The notes beneath the pieces were generated by a model. It had not been told where the DNA came from, made no database searches, and saw only the letters and a program-made list of their open reading frames with translations. The position numbers were made by a program, and so were the translations under genes. This document shows positions 19,801-28,516 of a stretch of 64,000 nt of DNA, piece after piece. The stretch is from positions 350,704-414,703 of the forward strand of contig JALBYF010000004.1 of NCBI GenBank assembly GCA_023212725.1, written 5' to 3'. The first letter of the stretch is position 1. Each line of letters starts with the position of its first letter. The DNA is from Tranzscheliella williamsii. Its lineage: Eukaryota; Basidiomycota; Ustilaginomycetes; Ustilaginales; Ustilaginaceae.

Positions 19801-22024
19801 CAATCTGGAAGATCTGGCGGAGCGCTCGGGCGTTCTGGACGAAGCGCGAGGATCGAAGAGAAAGCTGGGGACTAACGGCAGCTTGCAAAATTTGCGCAAT
19901 GAGACTATGGAGCAGCGTAAGATCGCTTCCATACCGATGCGGCCGCATCGCATTGCGACCGCTTCAGATTACAACCCCACCACCCAGACCCCACGAAGTG
20001 CTGGCTGGACGAGCTCTGACGATGATAACGAATCTTCATCGTACCGCACTCCAATCAAGTATCTGGGCCCGCACGGTCCATTATCGGTGTCCCGCAGCGT
20101 CTCGGCCACTTCGAACAACTCGGGCCGAACGAGAAAGTCCGTTGCAACAAGTACAAGTGTATCACCATCGCTCAACAGGCGACAATCTGATGTATTTCGA
20201 CGACGAGCTCGATCACCTTCGCCTGACCTTAGCGTTCTCACGTGCCCCAGCGACGAGGAAGAGGTATTGCTAACCGCTGACGCGGGGGTAGACCAATACG
20301 AAGCATCGCAAGAGGCCGCCATTGAAGACCATTTCGATTTGATGGTTGGCAAGGATCTTGATCATCGATACAGGCCGTCGTCGAGGGCAGGCGGCGGCCA
20401 GAGAGGCTCCTCAGATGCCACACTCAAGGTTCGGGACGGCGAAAGATCCGAGAGCTCTCACAAAATATCGGCCTCAGACCCTGGATCCTTCCGAAGCCTA
20501 AGCGAACTGATGAGCGAATCGGAAGATTTGCTATCATCGAATGGCCACTCTACAAATGGCAACACCGCGGGACACGGTTCCGCCAGTGACCCGAGTGAAT
20601 CTGGCTGTACAAGTGGACACGATCCACAGAGGCCGCAACAGCTACTGGCCGAGTTGATCAAACAGCGTCTGGCGCAGCGAATGCAAGGGCTTCTCTCCGA
20701 TAGTGTACCACCACATTCCAAGGCATCCGATCGCTCCTTGGAATTAGCACCAAGGCAGCCGACGAGTGACAAGGGGACCATCCTAGCACGTCAGCATCAA
20801 GAAGGGTCGAAGGAGATGGACGCACCAGACGAGAGCGAAGTTTTGCAGTCTCCTAGCATGCATGATACTCCTGATACGATGGCTGGATCCGAGATCTGGA
20901 CCAGTTTTCACGCAGATCGCATCAGCACCTCGTCCACAGCCACCACTTTGTCGATCAAGAGCATCGAAGAGGCGAAGAAACGCGCGAGTGCTGGTTCGAC
21001 TATGGACGATCCGCATGATGATTCGAGCAAGGGCGGGTCAAGCAAGTCTCCCGCACTGGCAGCTGAGATTGAGCTACCCAAGCAGATAGCTGAAATGACC
21101 TTGGCCGGTAGCAGCGGGCAGCCAAGCGAGCAAAGCCTCTCGACCGACGAATCTGTCAGCCAGCAAACCCTTTCGACCGACGAATCAACCAGCGTGGTTA
21201 ACATTACAGGGTCAAGCACGCTCCTTGACGGCACGGCTGTTGCTCCGAAAGAGGGGCTCAAGGCTGGCATAGCAACATCGTTGCTGGGAAAGCAAAGCAA
21301 TGTGCCTCCTGCTGCAAGCAGGATTGCCAGAGCCATGTCGACCAGCGACGGCGAGACCTTGCTCGGTTTGGGTGTCACTGTCAAAACAACCACAAATAAT
21401 GGCGAAGTAGCATCGCTACGGTCGGATGCACCTGCCATTAAACGGAATCAGCGACCTTCCTTGCCGGTAGAATTCAAGTCTGCGGCCCCTGCCACGCCAA
21501 GGCGAAGGACGAGCGACCAGGCCGCGAACGTGAGCCAGTTGCCGCGTTCCCGCACGCCCGTCCTAAAGCGGCATCAGAGCAGTGCTAGCGTGAAAAGCCA
21601 AGCCGCTGCGACCAGGGCGACCGAGCATCCTGCTCTGTCTCGCCTCGCCACCGGCACACTTACACCATCGACGTCAGCGAGCGTCGCTACCGGTACCAAG
21701 ACTCCATCGCGACCCAGCGGAACTCCGCCCTCTGCCTTTACTATGCTTCCTGGAGCGGGTCGGAGCAAGCTACCGAGCCTGCGACAGGTCGCAAGCGTCT
21801 CGTCGCTCAGTGGGCCAGGAGGCGCCAAGGGCGAGCTCAGCTCACCTCCCACCTCGGCATCGTCCGCTTCCCCCGCTTCCGGTATACCCACTTTCCGGTC
21901 GACAGGCGCCCGAACACCAGTGCAGCCGAAACCTTCGGGTTTGCCCCTTGCCGGCTCGAGAGGCGCCTCGTCGGCTACACCCTCTAAGCCATTACCCACA
22001 CGCAAGAGCGGGTCTGATCACTAG
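16802..22024 (+). CDS. Large Ser-rich, mostly disordered protein of unknown function
   Basis: Single-exon reading frame of 1,740 residues from the first in-frame ATG. I do not recognise a family. The most ordered part is the N-terminus (residues 10-55, PQKIAEIRTKILAMRLAKKQ then NRLTWYGVEEDQ), which looks helical and may be the conserved piece. The rest is Ser/Pro/Thr-rich with acidic patches (SDEDSSEESDLDVEANLEDL near residue 985) and a helical stretch LLAELIKQRLAQRMQGLL near 1,283. A duplicated S(L)STDES unit occurs at about 1,446-1,462. Many RxxS sites suggest phosphorylation control. The basic, Ser/Thr-rich C-terminal 250 residues (RRTSDQ, KLPSLRQVASVSSL) resemble microtubule- or cortex-associated scaffolds, but this is only an impression. 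That the frame stays open for 5.2 kb shows it is a real gene. Confidence 0.85.
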   Translation: MSPSSPSQPVDPQKIAEIRTKILAMRLAKKQHLEALALGVKPPKNRLTWYGVEEDQALISPVSPGQATFSHTDGENAASTTITANRTKTLPSPPNGFATESTTQQSSQHPRPSFASENTQSSRSHTSDSRRDSLSIDDDDTDQHSLQTNVTQEDATQPSRSRRGSRHHGLKEEWSDRAATGSLSSPTSKPRGPPPSLPLPPMPPPPSSSPALGTGGAWRNSAASAAASSVRSSSRRGSLAQQSAISSLANSYTEASDIDDHSADEMASIRHLTHHFPTPSVSSAFAARAGKPSRKGSYADVGRNTLSRTSPRVQISFSAARRAVPGQPNRTSGSDPLTFASLVQNNSSSKDPADSDQDVNSDDALSDVLDLTDNQGILSFAARSKSSISPSRFAIASVGLGVRGSGLAMPRGDQQRRVPPEEFEASKSSQPHIDAALSSGNDQTRMRDSLARKSIGGLVAAVDRQVDEWTQPHRFSTEPSGAHLPPVSSPTHPTVPVSLPSSLPGTPGSSVPAHSEQVPADEPLLSSSSQPVAEFVTEPSRRDSDASTHIAPSLSGNSTLSQGGVESNSFYHAYRDSSATMGSQFTAPMLCIEDPQGDEVSDPELSPSPAETPRKKTKQDRRLTFGFDDQRASIPTRRGSSRTMVPGQVFDPSFQATMEEGVEKARISDSSHDPYAFYEFSPSLPPYVPSGLSPRDLTGTGTWSSIVARASERMRSRQPSVGSLSSLTSTTTATGPVSMRDIRANAQAKQLEAAAAHKAREELSSQVSSMSYRPFAIHDHALSLADPRSPSPDTTAFSSYAASHSGRNSAMSGFSHADSSTTELGSRWPVAVGSEQAIGTYPFSGSSLAPSPRSSVQSKVYVEFCMQTSPTASPESSEKELPADLSARNSSKVDAAAGQDGDNSCYGASRQAHLQVVPSPLGRRRSSASLLAIRDLNLDQAGSWPGRIRAPRLSSASPRSYSKSHRRTSASSSAATSVNDEPRVMSDEDSSEESDLDVEANLEDLAERSGVLDEARGSKRKLGTNGSLQNLRNETMEQRKIASIPMRPHRIATASDYNPTTQTPRSAGWTSSDDDNESSSYRTPIKYLGPHGPLSVSRSVSATSNNSGRTRKSVATSTSVSPSLNRRQSDVFRRRARSPSPDLSVLTCPSDEEEVLLTADAGVDQYEASQEAAIEDHFDLMVGKDLDHRYRPSSRAGGGQRGSSDATLKVRDGERSESSHKISASDPGSFRSLSELMSESEDLLSSNGHSTNGNTAGHGSASDPSESGCTSGHDPQRPQQLLAELIKQRLAQRMQGLLSDSVPPHSKASDRSLELAPRQPTSDKGTILARQHQEGSKEMDAPDESEVLQSPSMHDTPDTMAGSEIWTSFHADRISTSSTATTLSIKSIEEAKKRASAGSTMDDPHDDSSKGGSSKSPALAAEIELPKQIAEMTLAGSSGQPSEQSLSTDESVSQQTLSTDESTSVVNITGSSTLLDGTAVAPKEGLKAGIATSLLGKQSNVPPAASRIARAMSTSDGETLLGLGVTVKTTTNNGEVASLRSDAPAIKRNQRPSLPVEFKSAAPATPRRRTSDQAANVSQLPRSRTPVLKRHQSSASVKSQAAATRATEHPALSRLATGTLTPSTSASVATGTKTPSRPSGTPPSAFTMLPGAGRSKLPSLRQVASVSSLSGPGGAKGELSSPPTSASSASPASGIPTFRSTGARTPVQPKPSGLPLAGSRGASSATPSKPLPTRKSGSDH

Positions 22025-22451
22025 CGCCTCGAGGTTCTAAACCGACCTAACGTTGTCCACCTGCATTTCCCCAAGCTGCATACACTTTACGTATTCCACT
22101 ATTGTTACTACTATACCCACGTCTCGCCATTTGTCCAGGTAATCTCAAGACCGAACCACTCTGCTGCTATCGGCTTGTGGCCAGCGCTGTGAAGCTGATT
22201 CTGTCAGGCCGAACGATGATGGCAACTGTCCCACGGAGCGCCCTCCGCGTGGTGTCGGCCAAGGCAACGGCGTTGACTCTGACAACGGACCTATCTGACA
22301 GCTGTTAAGCTTACGGTGGTGCGAGTGGGATGGACCGTGCCCAGGTGCGGCGGCAATATCCGAGGGCGAACAGGAGGCCGTACTCGCACAGCCGGCGGGT
22401 TGGACGGGTGCCTAAGAACAGGCATCCACCACGCATGGTCTTGACAAGAAA
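22025..22451. other. Intergenic region before the methyltransferase
   Basis: About 430 bases between two genes on the same strand. It should hold the terminator of the large gene and the methyltransferase promoter. No specific element was recognised. Confidence 0.4.
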
Positions 22452-23270
22452 ATGGGAAGCGAGTCAACGTATACGCTGGGCCACGGTGCGGAGGTGTTGC
22501 AGGCGCACGCGACACGTACGGCGGAGACGTCGGCGGGGTTTCTGCTGGGGCATCTGAAGGCGGATGCGCAGGTGCTGGATGTGGGATGTGGGCCGGGGAG
22601 TGTTACGGTATCGCTGGCGAAGTATGTGTCGCAGGGCGAAGTTGTTGGGGTGGACGAGTCGGGCGAGGCGGTGAGGGCGGCGCAGCGGCGGGAGGAGGAA
22701 GCGGGGGAGGTGGGGGGGCGGTGTCGGTTCGAGGTGGCGTCGGTGTATGCGCTGCCGTTCGCGGAGGGGCAGTTTGACGTTGTCTACTGCCACCAGGTGC
22801 TGCTGCACCTGCGGGAGCCGGTGCGTGCGCTGTGCGAGATGCGCCGTGTCTGCAAGCGCGGCGGTCTGGTGGCAGCGCGCGAGTCCGACCTGCCGTCGAT
22901 GATGCTTCACCCGCCCGACCCGGCACTGTCGCACTGGCACGCCGTCTCGCAAGACCAGATCCGCGCCACGGGTGCGCAGCCTGACGCCGGCCGCCGCCTC
23001 CTCTCCTGGGCACTCGCCGCTGGCTACACCCCCCCCGCCATCACCTACTCCACCTCAGCACAGACCTATGCAGGCCCGCAGCAAGCCGCCTGGTACGGCC
23101 CCATGTGGGCCGCCCGCGTCCGCGCACACGAGTGGAGCTCCAACGTGATCCGCTCCCGCCTGCTCACCCAGAACGACATCGACCGCATCGCCACCGCCTG
23201 GGAGCACTGGGCCCGCCAGCCCGACGCCGTCATCTCCATCCCCTGCGGCGAAGTCCTGCTACGCAAGTAA
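22452..23270 (+). CDS. SAM-dependent class I methyltransferase
   Basis: 272-residue single-exon protein with a complete class I Rossmann core. Motif I is VLDVGCGPGSVTVSLA at about residues 41-56, followed by an acidic strand end (VVGVDES). Motif post-II is FEVASVYALPFAEGQFDVVYCHQVLLHL, and motif III is RRVCKRGGLVAARE. This is the UbiE/Methyltransf_25-like group that acts on small molecules. The C-terminal third (WYGPMWAARVRAHEWSS) is common in fungal members of unknown substrate. No targeting signal is obvious. The tail-to-tail neighbour is the isochorismatase gene (107 bases between stops). Substrate unknown. Confidence 0.88.
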   Translation: MGSESTYTLGHGAEVLQAHATRTAETSAGFLLGHLKADAQVLDVGCGPGSVTVSLAKYVSQGEVVGVDESGEAVRAAQRREEEAGEVGGRCRFEVASVYALPFAEGQFDVVYCHQVLLHLREPVRALCEMRRVCKRGGLVAARESDLPSMMLHPPDPALSHWHAVSQDQIRATGAQPDAGRRLLSWALAAGYTPPAITYSTSAQTYAGPQQAAWYGPMWAARVRAHEWSSNVIRSRLLTQNDIDRIATAWEHWARQPDAVISIPCGEVLLRK

Positions 23271-23377
23271 GCTCCGCTGTCTCTGCCCACCAGCGCTGCA
23301 GCTCGACTGATCAGCCAGCAGATGACACAGCCTGTATATCGTCGCATGATGTTACTGGGACCCTGTTCCACTCTTCG

Positions 23378-24079
23378 TCAGCCGTGGAGGGCCAGCGAGC
23401 TGACGAAGCGGTCGTACGGTACAATGGCGGCGCCGAGGCGCGTGAGGTCCTGCTCGACGTGCGCCTTGATCTGATCGGCGGTTCTGTGCGTTTCGGCGCA
23501 GTCGTAGGTGGAATGGGCGCCGGCGAGGAGCGTGAGAGGGAAGCCGGCGGCGAGCGCACCCTTGCTGGACATGTGCACGCAGAAATCGGACTGGAGGCCG
23601 CAGAGGACGAGCTCGGTGACCCCTTCCTGGCGCAGCCGCGCAGCCAGGTCGGGATGCGACTCGAAGACGTCGCCTTCCATTCGAGCGGGGGAGTACCACG
23701 AAGAAGCGTCGTGGGTGTCAGTAGGCTAGACGCGGCGGCTGAGGTGGTGCGACGGGAAAGGGATTCGATGCTCACCGTGGGTCTTGTGCAGGAGCCACTC
23801 GGCGCGGTTGACGTCCGGCGCAAAGACGAGGTGCCAGCCCGGCTTGCCGGCGTGCAGCGGGTCGTCGGCGTCGGCGTCGTGCTGGACAAAGACGAGCTGG
23901 TACTGCATCGTGCCAGCCGCGGCTTGGGCTCCCCGCTGCTCGATGCGGCGCCGGACAGCGTCGAGCACCGCGCCAATCGCCCGCCGGATACGCTCAGCGT
24001 CGCGCACCTCGTTGGCCGACTCGGCCAGTTCCTTCTGCACGTCAACCACAAACACGGCCGCCTTTGCTGCCTTCGACAT
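23378..24079 (-). CDS. Isochorismatase-family cysteine hydrolase
   Basis: Exons 23776-24079 and 23378-23673 join across a 102-nt intron (donor GTGAGC, acceptor GGAAG) in phase 1, giving 199 residues with junction KTHGDVFESHPDLA. The fold is marked by AVFVVDVQKELAE, which contains the catalytic Asp, by a Lys in LLHKTHGD and by the nucleophile Cys in LVLCGLQSDFCV. These make the Asp-Lys-Cys set of the family. Family members hydrolyse isochorismate, nicotinamide or ureidoacrylate-type amides. In plant-pathogenic fungi some lower host salicylate precursors, but there is no signal peptide here and the substrate is unknown. An alternative upstream acceptor would bring in an in-frame stop, so the given join is preferred. 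Confidence 0.85.
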
Positions 24080-24749
24080 CTCGTCCTACCACCGACCAGC
24101 GTGCGCACCTAGATCCACCCAAGCCGGAGGCGGGCGCTGCTACAATGCAAGAGGAGAACCGACGCAGCTGGGCTTTCGCCTTATTGCGAGCGGCTGTGGC
24201 AGTTGGTGGTGGATTGACATGGAGCAGCAGGCGCAAACCATGCCGCACTCTCTGCATGGCCACCCGCACAAAATACCGCTTCGCCGCGCACCAAAAACGG
24301 GCAAGATAGCTACCCTTCCCGCTTCCCGTGCTCTTTTCTCTTGCGACTGTCAACTTTGGCTGGGCAGCTTGCTCGTCATGACTGGTTCGGTGGCAGCAGC
24401 CGTTAGCCTGCAAGCGCGGCTAGAGAACCGTGCAAAGGGCGTTGGACAAGCAGACGACGGGACGACGACAGAGAGTGCCTACCACGGCAAGCTCGTCACA
24501 CTCCCGGATGATCTGCTCTCCCAGAACTATGCACGCGCGATGCTCATCCGGACGAGGTGCTCGCCTTGCAATGTAATGAATCCGGCACCCGCGTCGCGCC
24601 GCCGCGCAAGAGCGTGGAGCGCCGCTGGGTCGCAGTGTACCAGTAGCGCCTCGAACCACACACACGCCTTGCAGAATGCACAGCCGTGAGCACAACAGGG
24701 CAACAAACAAAGAGCTTGTTTCGGCAGCGAGCCGCGGTATACAGGGGAT
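24080..24749. other. Intergenic region without recognised features
   Basis: About 670 bases between the isochorismatase start and the end of the membrane-protein gene. It should contain the isochorismatase promoter. Nothing else could be supported. Confidence 0.4.
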
Positions 24750-25903
24750 TCATTTGGCGAAGCTTCTCTGTCGCTTTTCGCTGGGCGTGGTGGCAGCTTC
24801 GGTGTCGTGGGCCGAGGCGTCGTCCGGCGCCTGGACGTCCTTCTGGTGCGGGTCGTTCTTGCTGGTGAAAAAGGTGCACAGGAGGAGGAAGCAGCTGATC
24901 CACTCGGTCATGGTGGCGAGACACGCCTCGGTGATTACAAACACCTCGGTCAGACTGTTGTCGTCGTATACCTCCGGGTTGAAGTACTGTAGATGGGGAG
25001 CGGCGGGAGCAGGCTACGTCAGTGCCGCTGCGGAGGGGAAGAGCAGGCGCGGGGCGGGGCGTGTGGTACTTACGTTCAGATCGGGGGTCACTGCCTGGAC
25101 GACGCCAAAGATGCCGCGCGCGGCGAGGAAGGGCCATGTGATGAGGAGGATGAGGAGCGTTTTGTGGCCGTAGCAGGGCGCGTGCAGCCGCTTGTGCGCC
25201 TGATGGACGGTGACGGCGATGCAGACAAAGAGCGCCATGTTGATCGCCAGAAAGATCGCCTGCCCCGCCGCCTTCATGGCCTTGGACGTCTCGAGCCGCG
25301 AGTTCACCTCGGACACCGACAGGTCCCCGTCCGTCGTCGCGCCGGCCGAAATCGAGCCGCCAGCGATGATGATCGCGTTGGCCCCAATCAGCAGCTGTGC
25401 GCCAGCAAAGCCGAGCCACGAACCAGAGAACCGGCGGACAGGTCAGTAAATGGCGCTGCAGGACGCCACGACACGCGTCTACGTACATAGTGGATCACGG
25501 TCATGGGATGGTCCTTGAGCCCGGCGGTGCTGAGCGTCTTGACGGATTTGCGGTACCAGGGCGTACCCTTGGGATAGGCGCTCTTCCTCTCCAGCCACGA
25601 GTCCCCAAAGTGGTGGTTGTGCCAGGAAATGAGGAAGCGCGCCGTACAGAGGACCAGGGTGAAGTACCCCTCGGCGCCGAGGATAAAGTAGGCGACCAGC
25701 ACGTTGACGTTGGAATAGCCTACGATGCCAAAGGCCAAACCACACGCCTGGGAGGCGAGTCGACAGAGCACATGGAAATAGAGCAGCAGCCAGCGAGAGC
25801 GCCACTTGACCTGCTTGCTAACCAACAGATAGGTCAAGCAGGTAAAGACGAGCGAATAGAGGATCAGGAATACCAGCGAGGCCGAAGCTAGAGGTGACCA
25901 CAT
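24750..25903 (-). CDS. Multi-pass integral membrane protein (fungal DUF7702-like)
   Basis: Three exons, 25487-25903, 25074-25394 and 24750-24986, all joined in phase 0 with canonical ends (GTACGT, GTAAGT donors; ACAG acceptors). They encode 324 residues. About seven hydrophobic helices are visible: LVFLILYSLVFTCLTYLLVS at the N-terminus, FHVLCRLASQACGLAFGIVG, LVAYFILGAEGYFTLVLCTA, LLIGANAIIIAGGS, QAIFLAINMALFVCIAVTV, TLLILLITWPFLAARGIFGVV, and WISCFLLLCTFF near the end. The pattern of an Asn/Ser-containing helix followed by an acidic linker, and YFNPEVYDD after the sixth helix, match the uncharacterised fungal family I know as DUF7702. The tail is acidic and Ser-rich. No biochemical role is known to me. 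An extra 5' exon cannot be excluded. Confidence 0.75.
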
Positions 25904-26756
25904 CCCGACGGCGTCTAATGGTTAGTTGTCGAACAAGACGGCTGGTTGGCGCTGGGAACTCGACAGGCAGCACCTCTGAAGGAGCTTTATTTATGAGACT
26001 ACGAGTACAGCGGTACCCAGAAACGATGCGTCCACAAAGAGGCAAGCAAGCCGTCGGCGGGAGGGAGCGGCATCGTGGGGGGGACAGCGTGGGGCAAGTC
26101 TTGTTCGGATCCCGATGAGGCCGTTTAGAGTGGCTGCTTGGCATCGGCACGCCATAGGAGACTGCGACGTAAGGCCTCTGGCTCGACGCCAAGGCTACAC
26201 GGTACCACAGTAGAAAGGCTGTACTGCAAGAGACGCCTTGTCCAGTGCCGCCTAAGTACTCGTCCAGTACAACGCTGCGCTACGGCAGAACCACCGCGGA
26301 ATACGGACGGCGGAATACAGACGGCGGAGGAGTTCGGAAGGCGCCTCATCCCTCGCGAGTCATGCTTCGGCTCGCGCCAAGCTCTCATGCAGCACTGCCA
26401 CTCTTGACTGCCACTGCCACTGCCACTATCTTTGCTCCATGGACGTGGCTTTCCACGCCGCATCACGCCTGAGCGTGGACCATGGCTACTCCATCCATCA
26501 TGACGGCATCGAACACAGTCACCGCCCCATTGCGGAACGATGGTCATAGCCATCTAACATGGCAAGGCTTGACTCCATCCCGTGTCTGTTACGTTCGAGA
26601 TCTAACACCACAACTCTCTTATCGGCGACAGACGTAACATGCCACGCTCGACACTCACACTTTCGTACTCTGAACTGACATTCGCAGTGACAGATCCTCC
26701 CACCCTTTCACCTTCTGCCTCATCTCCTTGCCTGTCTCTCATAGCGCGGTGGATGT
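25904..26756. promoter_or_regulatory. Divergent intergenic region between the membrane protein and HER2
   Basis: About 850 bases that must hold both promoters. It includes a 14-bp tandem repeat (26296-26328) and a TGCCAC microsatellite near 26,403-26,425. No coding exon could be supported. Confidence 0.45.
26296..26328 (+). repeat. Short tandem repeat, 14-bp unit
   Basis: Two and a third copies of GCGGAATACGGACG with one base change, in the divergent promoter region upstream of HER2. Confidence 0.7.
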
Positions 26757-28448
26757 ATGCCGATGAGCCGGCTGCCGAGCGCCAGCCTACTAGCGGTGCC
26801 ACAGCGGGCCTTTTTCTCGCCATGGCGCAGTGGAGATGCCTGCGCCAGCCGCAAGTCTACATCATGGATAGCCGCTTCCTGCGACCTATGCCACTGCTAC
26901 CCACGCCGTGCCCTTCACACCAGCAGCTCGACACCTAACCCGCCCGCCGAGCACAGTGCCGCGTATCAACTAGATCCATTCAATGCTGCCGTGGCCCGCA
27001 TTGACCCACTTCCGCCGTCCACCTCGGCGTCCTCCTCGGCGTCCTTTTCGACGTCGCCTGCTGAAACGGACGACCAGGACAGGCCACTAAACGGATGGAC
27101 GGCCGCGATCAAGGCGAACTTTTGCATCAAGGACACCCGAACATCGTGCTCGAGTCGGATGCTACAGGACTTTGAGCCCACGTTTGATGCGGCGGCTGTC
27201 GAGCTGCTTCGCAAGGCCGGCGCGCACCTCAACTATCAGACCAACTGCGATGAGTTTGGTATGGGCTCCACCAACCTTCATTCGATCCACGGCCCCGTTC
27301 TCAACCCGGCTCGCGCGGCAGAACCAGCGCTGTCGTCGGAGCCGTCACGTGTGGCTGGCGGCAGCTCAGGTGGATCCGCCGCTGCCGTCCGAGCTGGCCT
27401 CTCCAGGATAGCGCTGGGCTCCGACACGGGCGGTTCGGTGCGTCTACCTGCCGCCTACTGCGGAGTGGTGGGCCTTAAGCCCTCCTATGGCCTGATCAGC
27501 CGATGGGGCCTCGTCTCTTACGCCGACAGCCTCGATACCGTCGGCATCCTCTCCCGCAACGTCGCCGATGCTGCCCATGTTTTCGCCCTCCTCTCGCTCC
27601 CCGATAGCCGCGACCCTACGAGCGCCAGCGTAGAGGCTAGGACACAAGCAGATCAGGTAGCTAGCCAAGCTCTCTCAGGCCTCTCCTCGTCCCTCTCCGG
27701 CCTCCGCGTCGGCGTGCCTCAGGAGTACTTTCCCACCGAGCTGCATCCGCGCGTCCTGCCCGCTTTTACCAACGCTGTGATTGCCTTGGAGCAACTAGGT
27801 GCCACCGTGATACCCCTCCACCTGCCGTCGACGCCATCTGCGCTCAGCGCGTATTATATCATCTCGTCGGCCGAAGCCAGCAGCAATCTGGCGCGCTACG
27901 ACGGCGTCGAATACGGCCACCATCAGAAGCCCGCGCGCGGCCAAGAGGTCCATCCGTATGCCGCGACCCGCACCAGCGGATTCGGCCCAGAGGTGCGCAA
28001 CCGGATCCTGCTCGGCACGTATGCGCTGACGGTGGACGCGTTTGACAACTATTTCCTGCAGGCGGCCAAGGTACGGAGCGCGATTCAGGACGACTTTGAG
28101 CGTGCGTTCCGTCTTCGCAATGTGCTCCGGCGCGCGTCGCCTGCCGCGCCCCACAGCGACGGTGTCGACGTGCTGGTGCATCCCTCGGCGGTCAACACCG
28201 CCCCCACGCTCGCCGACGCGACGGCCACGTCCGAGCGCGACGCCACGCACGAGTATGTCCAGGACATCCTCACCGTGCCCGCCAGCCTCGCTGGCCTCCC
28301 CGCCATCTCGATTCCCGCCGGCGTCGCCGCCGATGACGGCTGGCCCCTCGGTATCACCGCCGTCACCCAGTGGGGCTGCGAACGCATCCTTTTCAGGCTG
28401 GGCACCGCCCTCGAGTCCCACCTCGCCCAAACTGTACAGCGGTACTAG
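26757..28448 (+). CDS. HER2: Mitochondrial glutamyl-tRNA(Gln) amidotransferase subunit A
   Basis: Amidase subunit of the mitochondrial GatFAB/GatCAB complex that converts Glu-tRNA(Gln) to Gln-tRNA(Gln). Single exon, 563 residues. The N-terminal 70 residues are Ser/Arg-rich and targeting-like. The amidase-signature core follows: catalytic Lys in WTAAIKANFCIKD, then GGSSGGSAAAVRAG with the cis-Ser, and GSDTGGSVRLPAAYCG with the nucleophilic Ser. VGLKPSYGLISRWGLVSYADSLDT is diagnostic of GatA rather than fatty-acid amide hydrolases. The C-terminus ends GITAVTQWGCERILFRLGTALE. The start is the first ATG in frame. The 3' end abuts a duplicated 31-bp sequence and is only 68 bases from the stop of the convergent FMN-enzyme gene. 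Confidence 0.93.
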   Translation: MPMSRLPSASLLAVPQRAFFSPWRSGDACASRKSTSWIAASCDLCHCYPRRALHTSSSTPNPPAEHSAAYQLDPFNAAVARIDPLPPSTSASSSASFSTSPAETDDQDRPLNGWTAAIKANFCIKDTRTSCSSRMLQDFEPTFDAAAVELLRKAGAHLNYQTNCDEFGMGSTNLHSIHGPVLNPARAAEPALSSEPSRVAGGSSGGSAAAVRAGLSRIALGSDTGGSVRLPAAYCGVVGLKPSYGLISRWGLVSYADSLDTVGILSRNVADAAHVFALLSLPDSRDPTSASVEARTQADQVASQALSGLSSSLSGLRVGVPQEYFPTELHPRVLPAFTNAVIALEQLGATVIPLHLPSTPSALSAYYIISSAEASSNLARYDGVEYGHHQKPARGQEVHPYAATRTSGFGPEVRNRILLGTYALTVDAFDNYFLQAAKVRSAIQDDFERAFRLRNVLRRASPAAPHSDGVDVLVHPSAVNTAPTLADATATSERDATHEYVQDILTVPASLAGLPAISIPAGVAADDGWPLGITAVTQWGCERILFRLGTALESHLAQTVQRY

Positions 28449-28516
28449 CACTAGATGAGAAGAGAAAAGGGATGCAAAGTCCTATCACTAGATGAGAAGA
28501 GAAAAGGGATGCAAAG
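28449..28516 (+). repeat. Direct duplication of 31 bp (period 37) between two convergent stop codons
   Basis: Bases 28449-28479 and 28486-28516 are identical (CACTAGATGAGAAGAGAAAA and onward), separated by 6 bases. The pair exactly fills the gap between the HER2 stop (28446-28448) and the stop of the convergent gene (28517). It is likely in both 3' ends. Confidence 0.9.

Noticed and set aside
23700..23730. Alternative splice acceptor (TCTAG) for the isochorismatase gene
   Set aside because: In the donor's phase it introduces an immediate in-frame TGA; the GGAAG acceptor gives a clean KTHGDVFESH junction.
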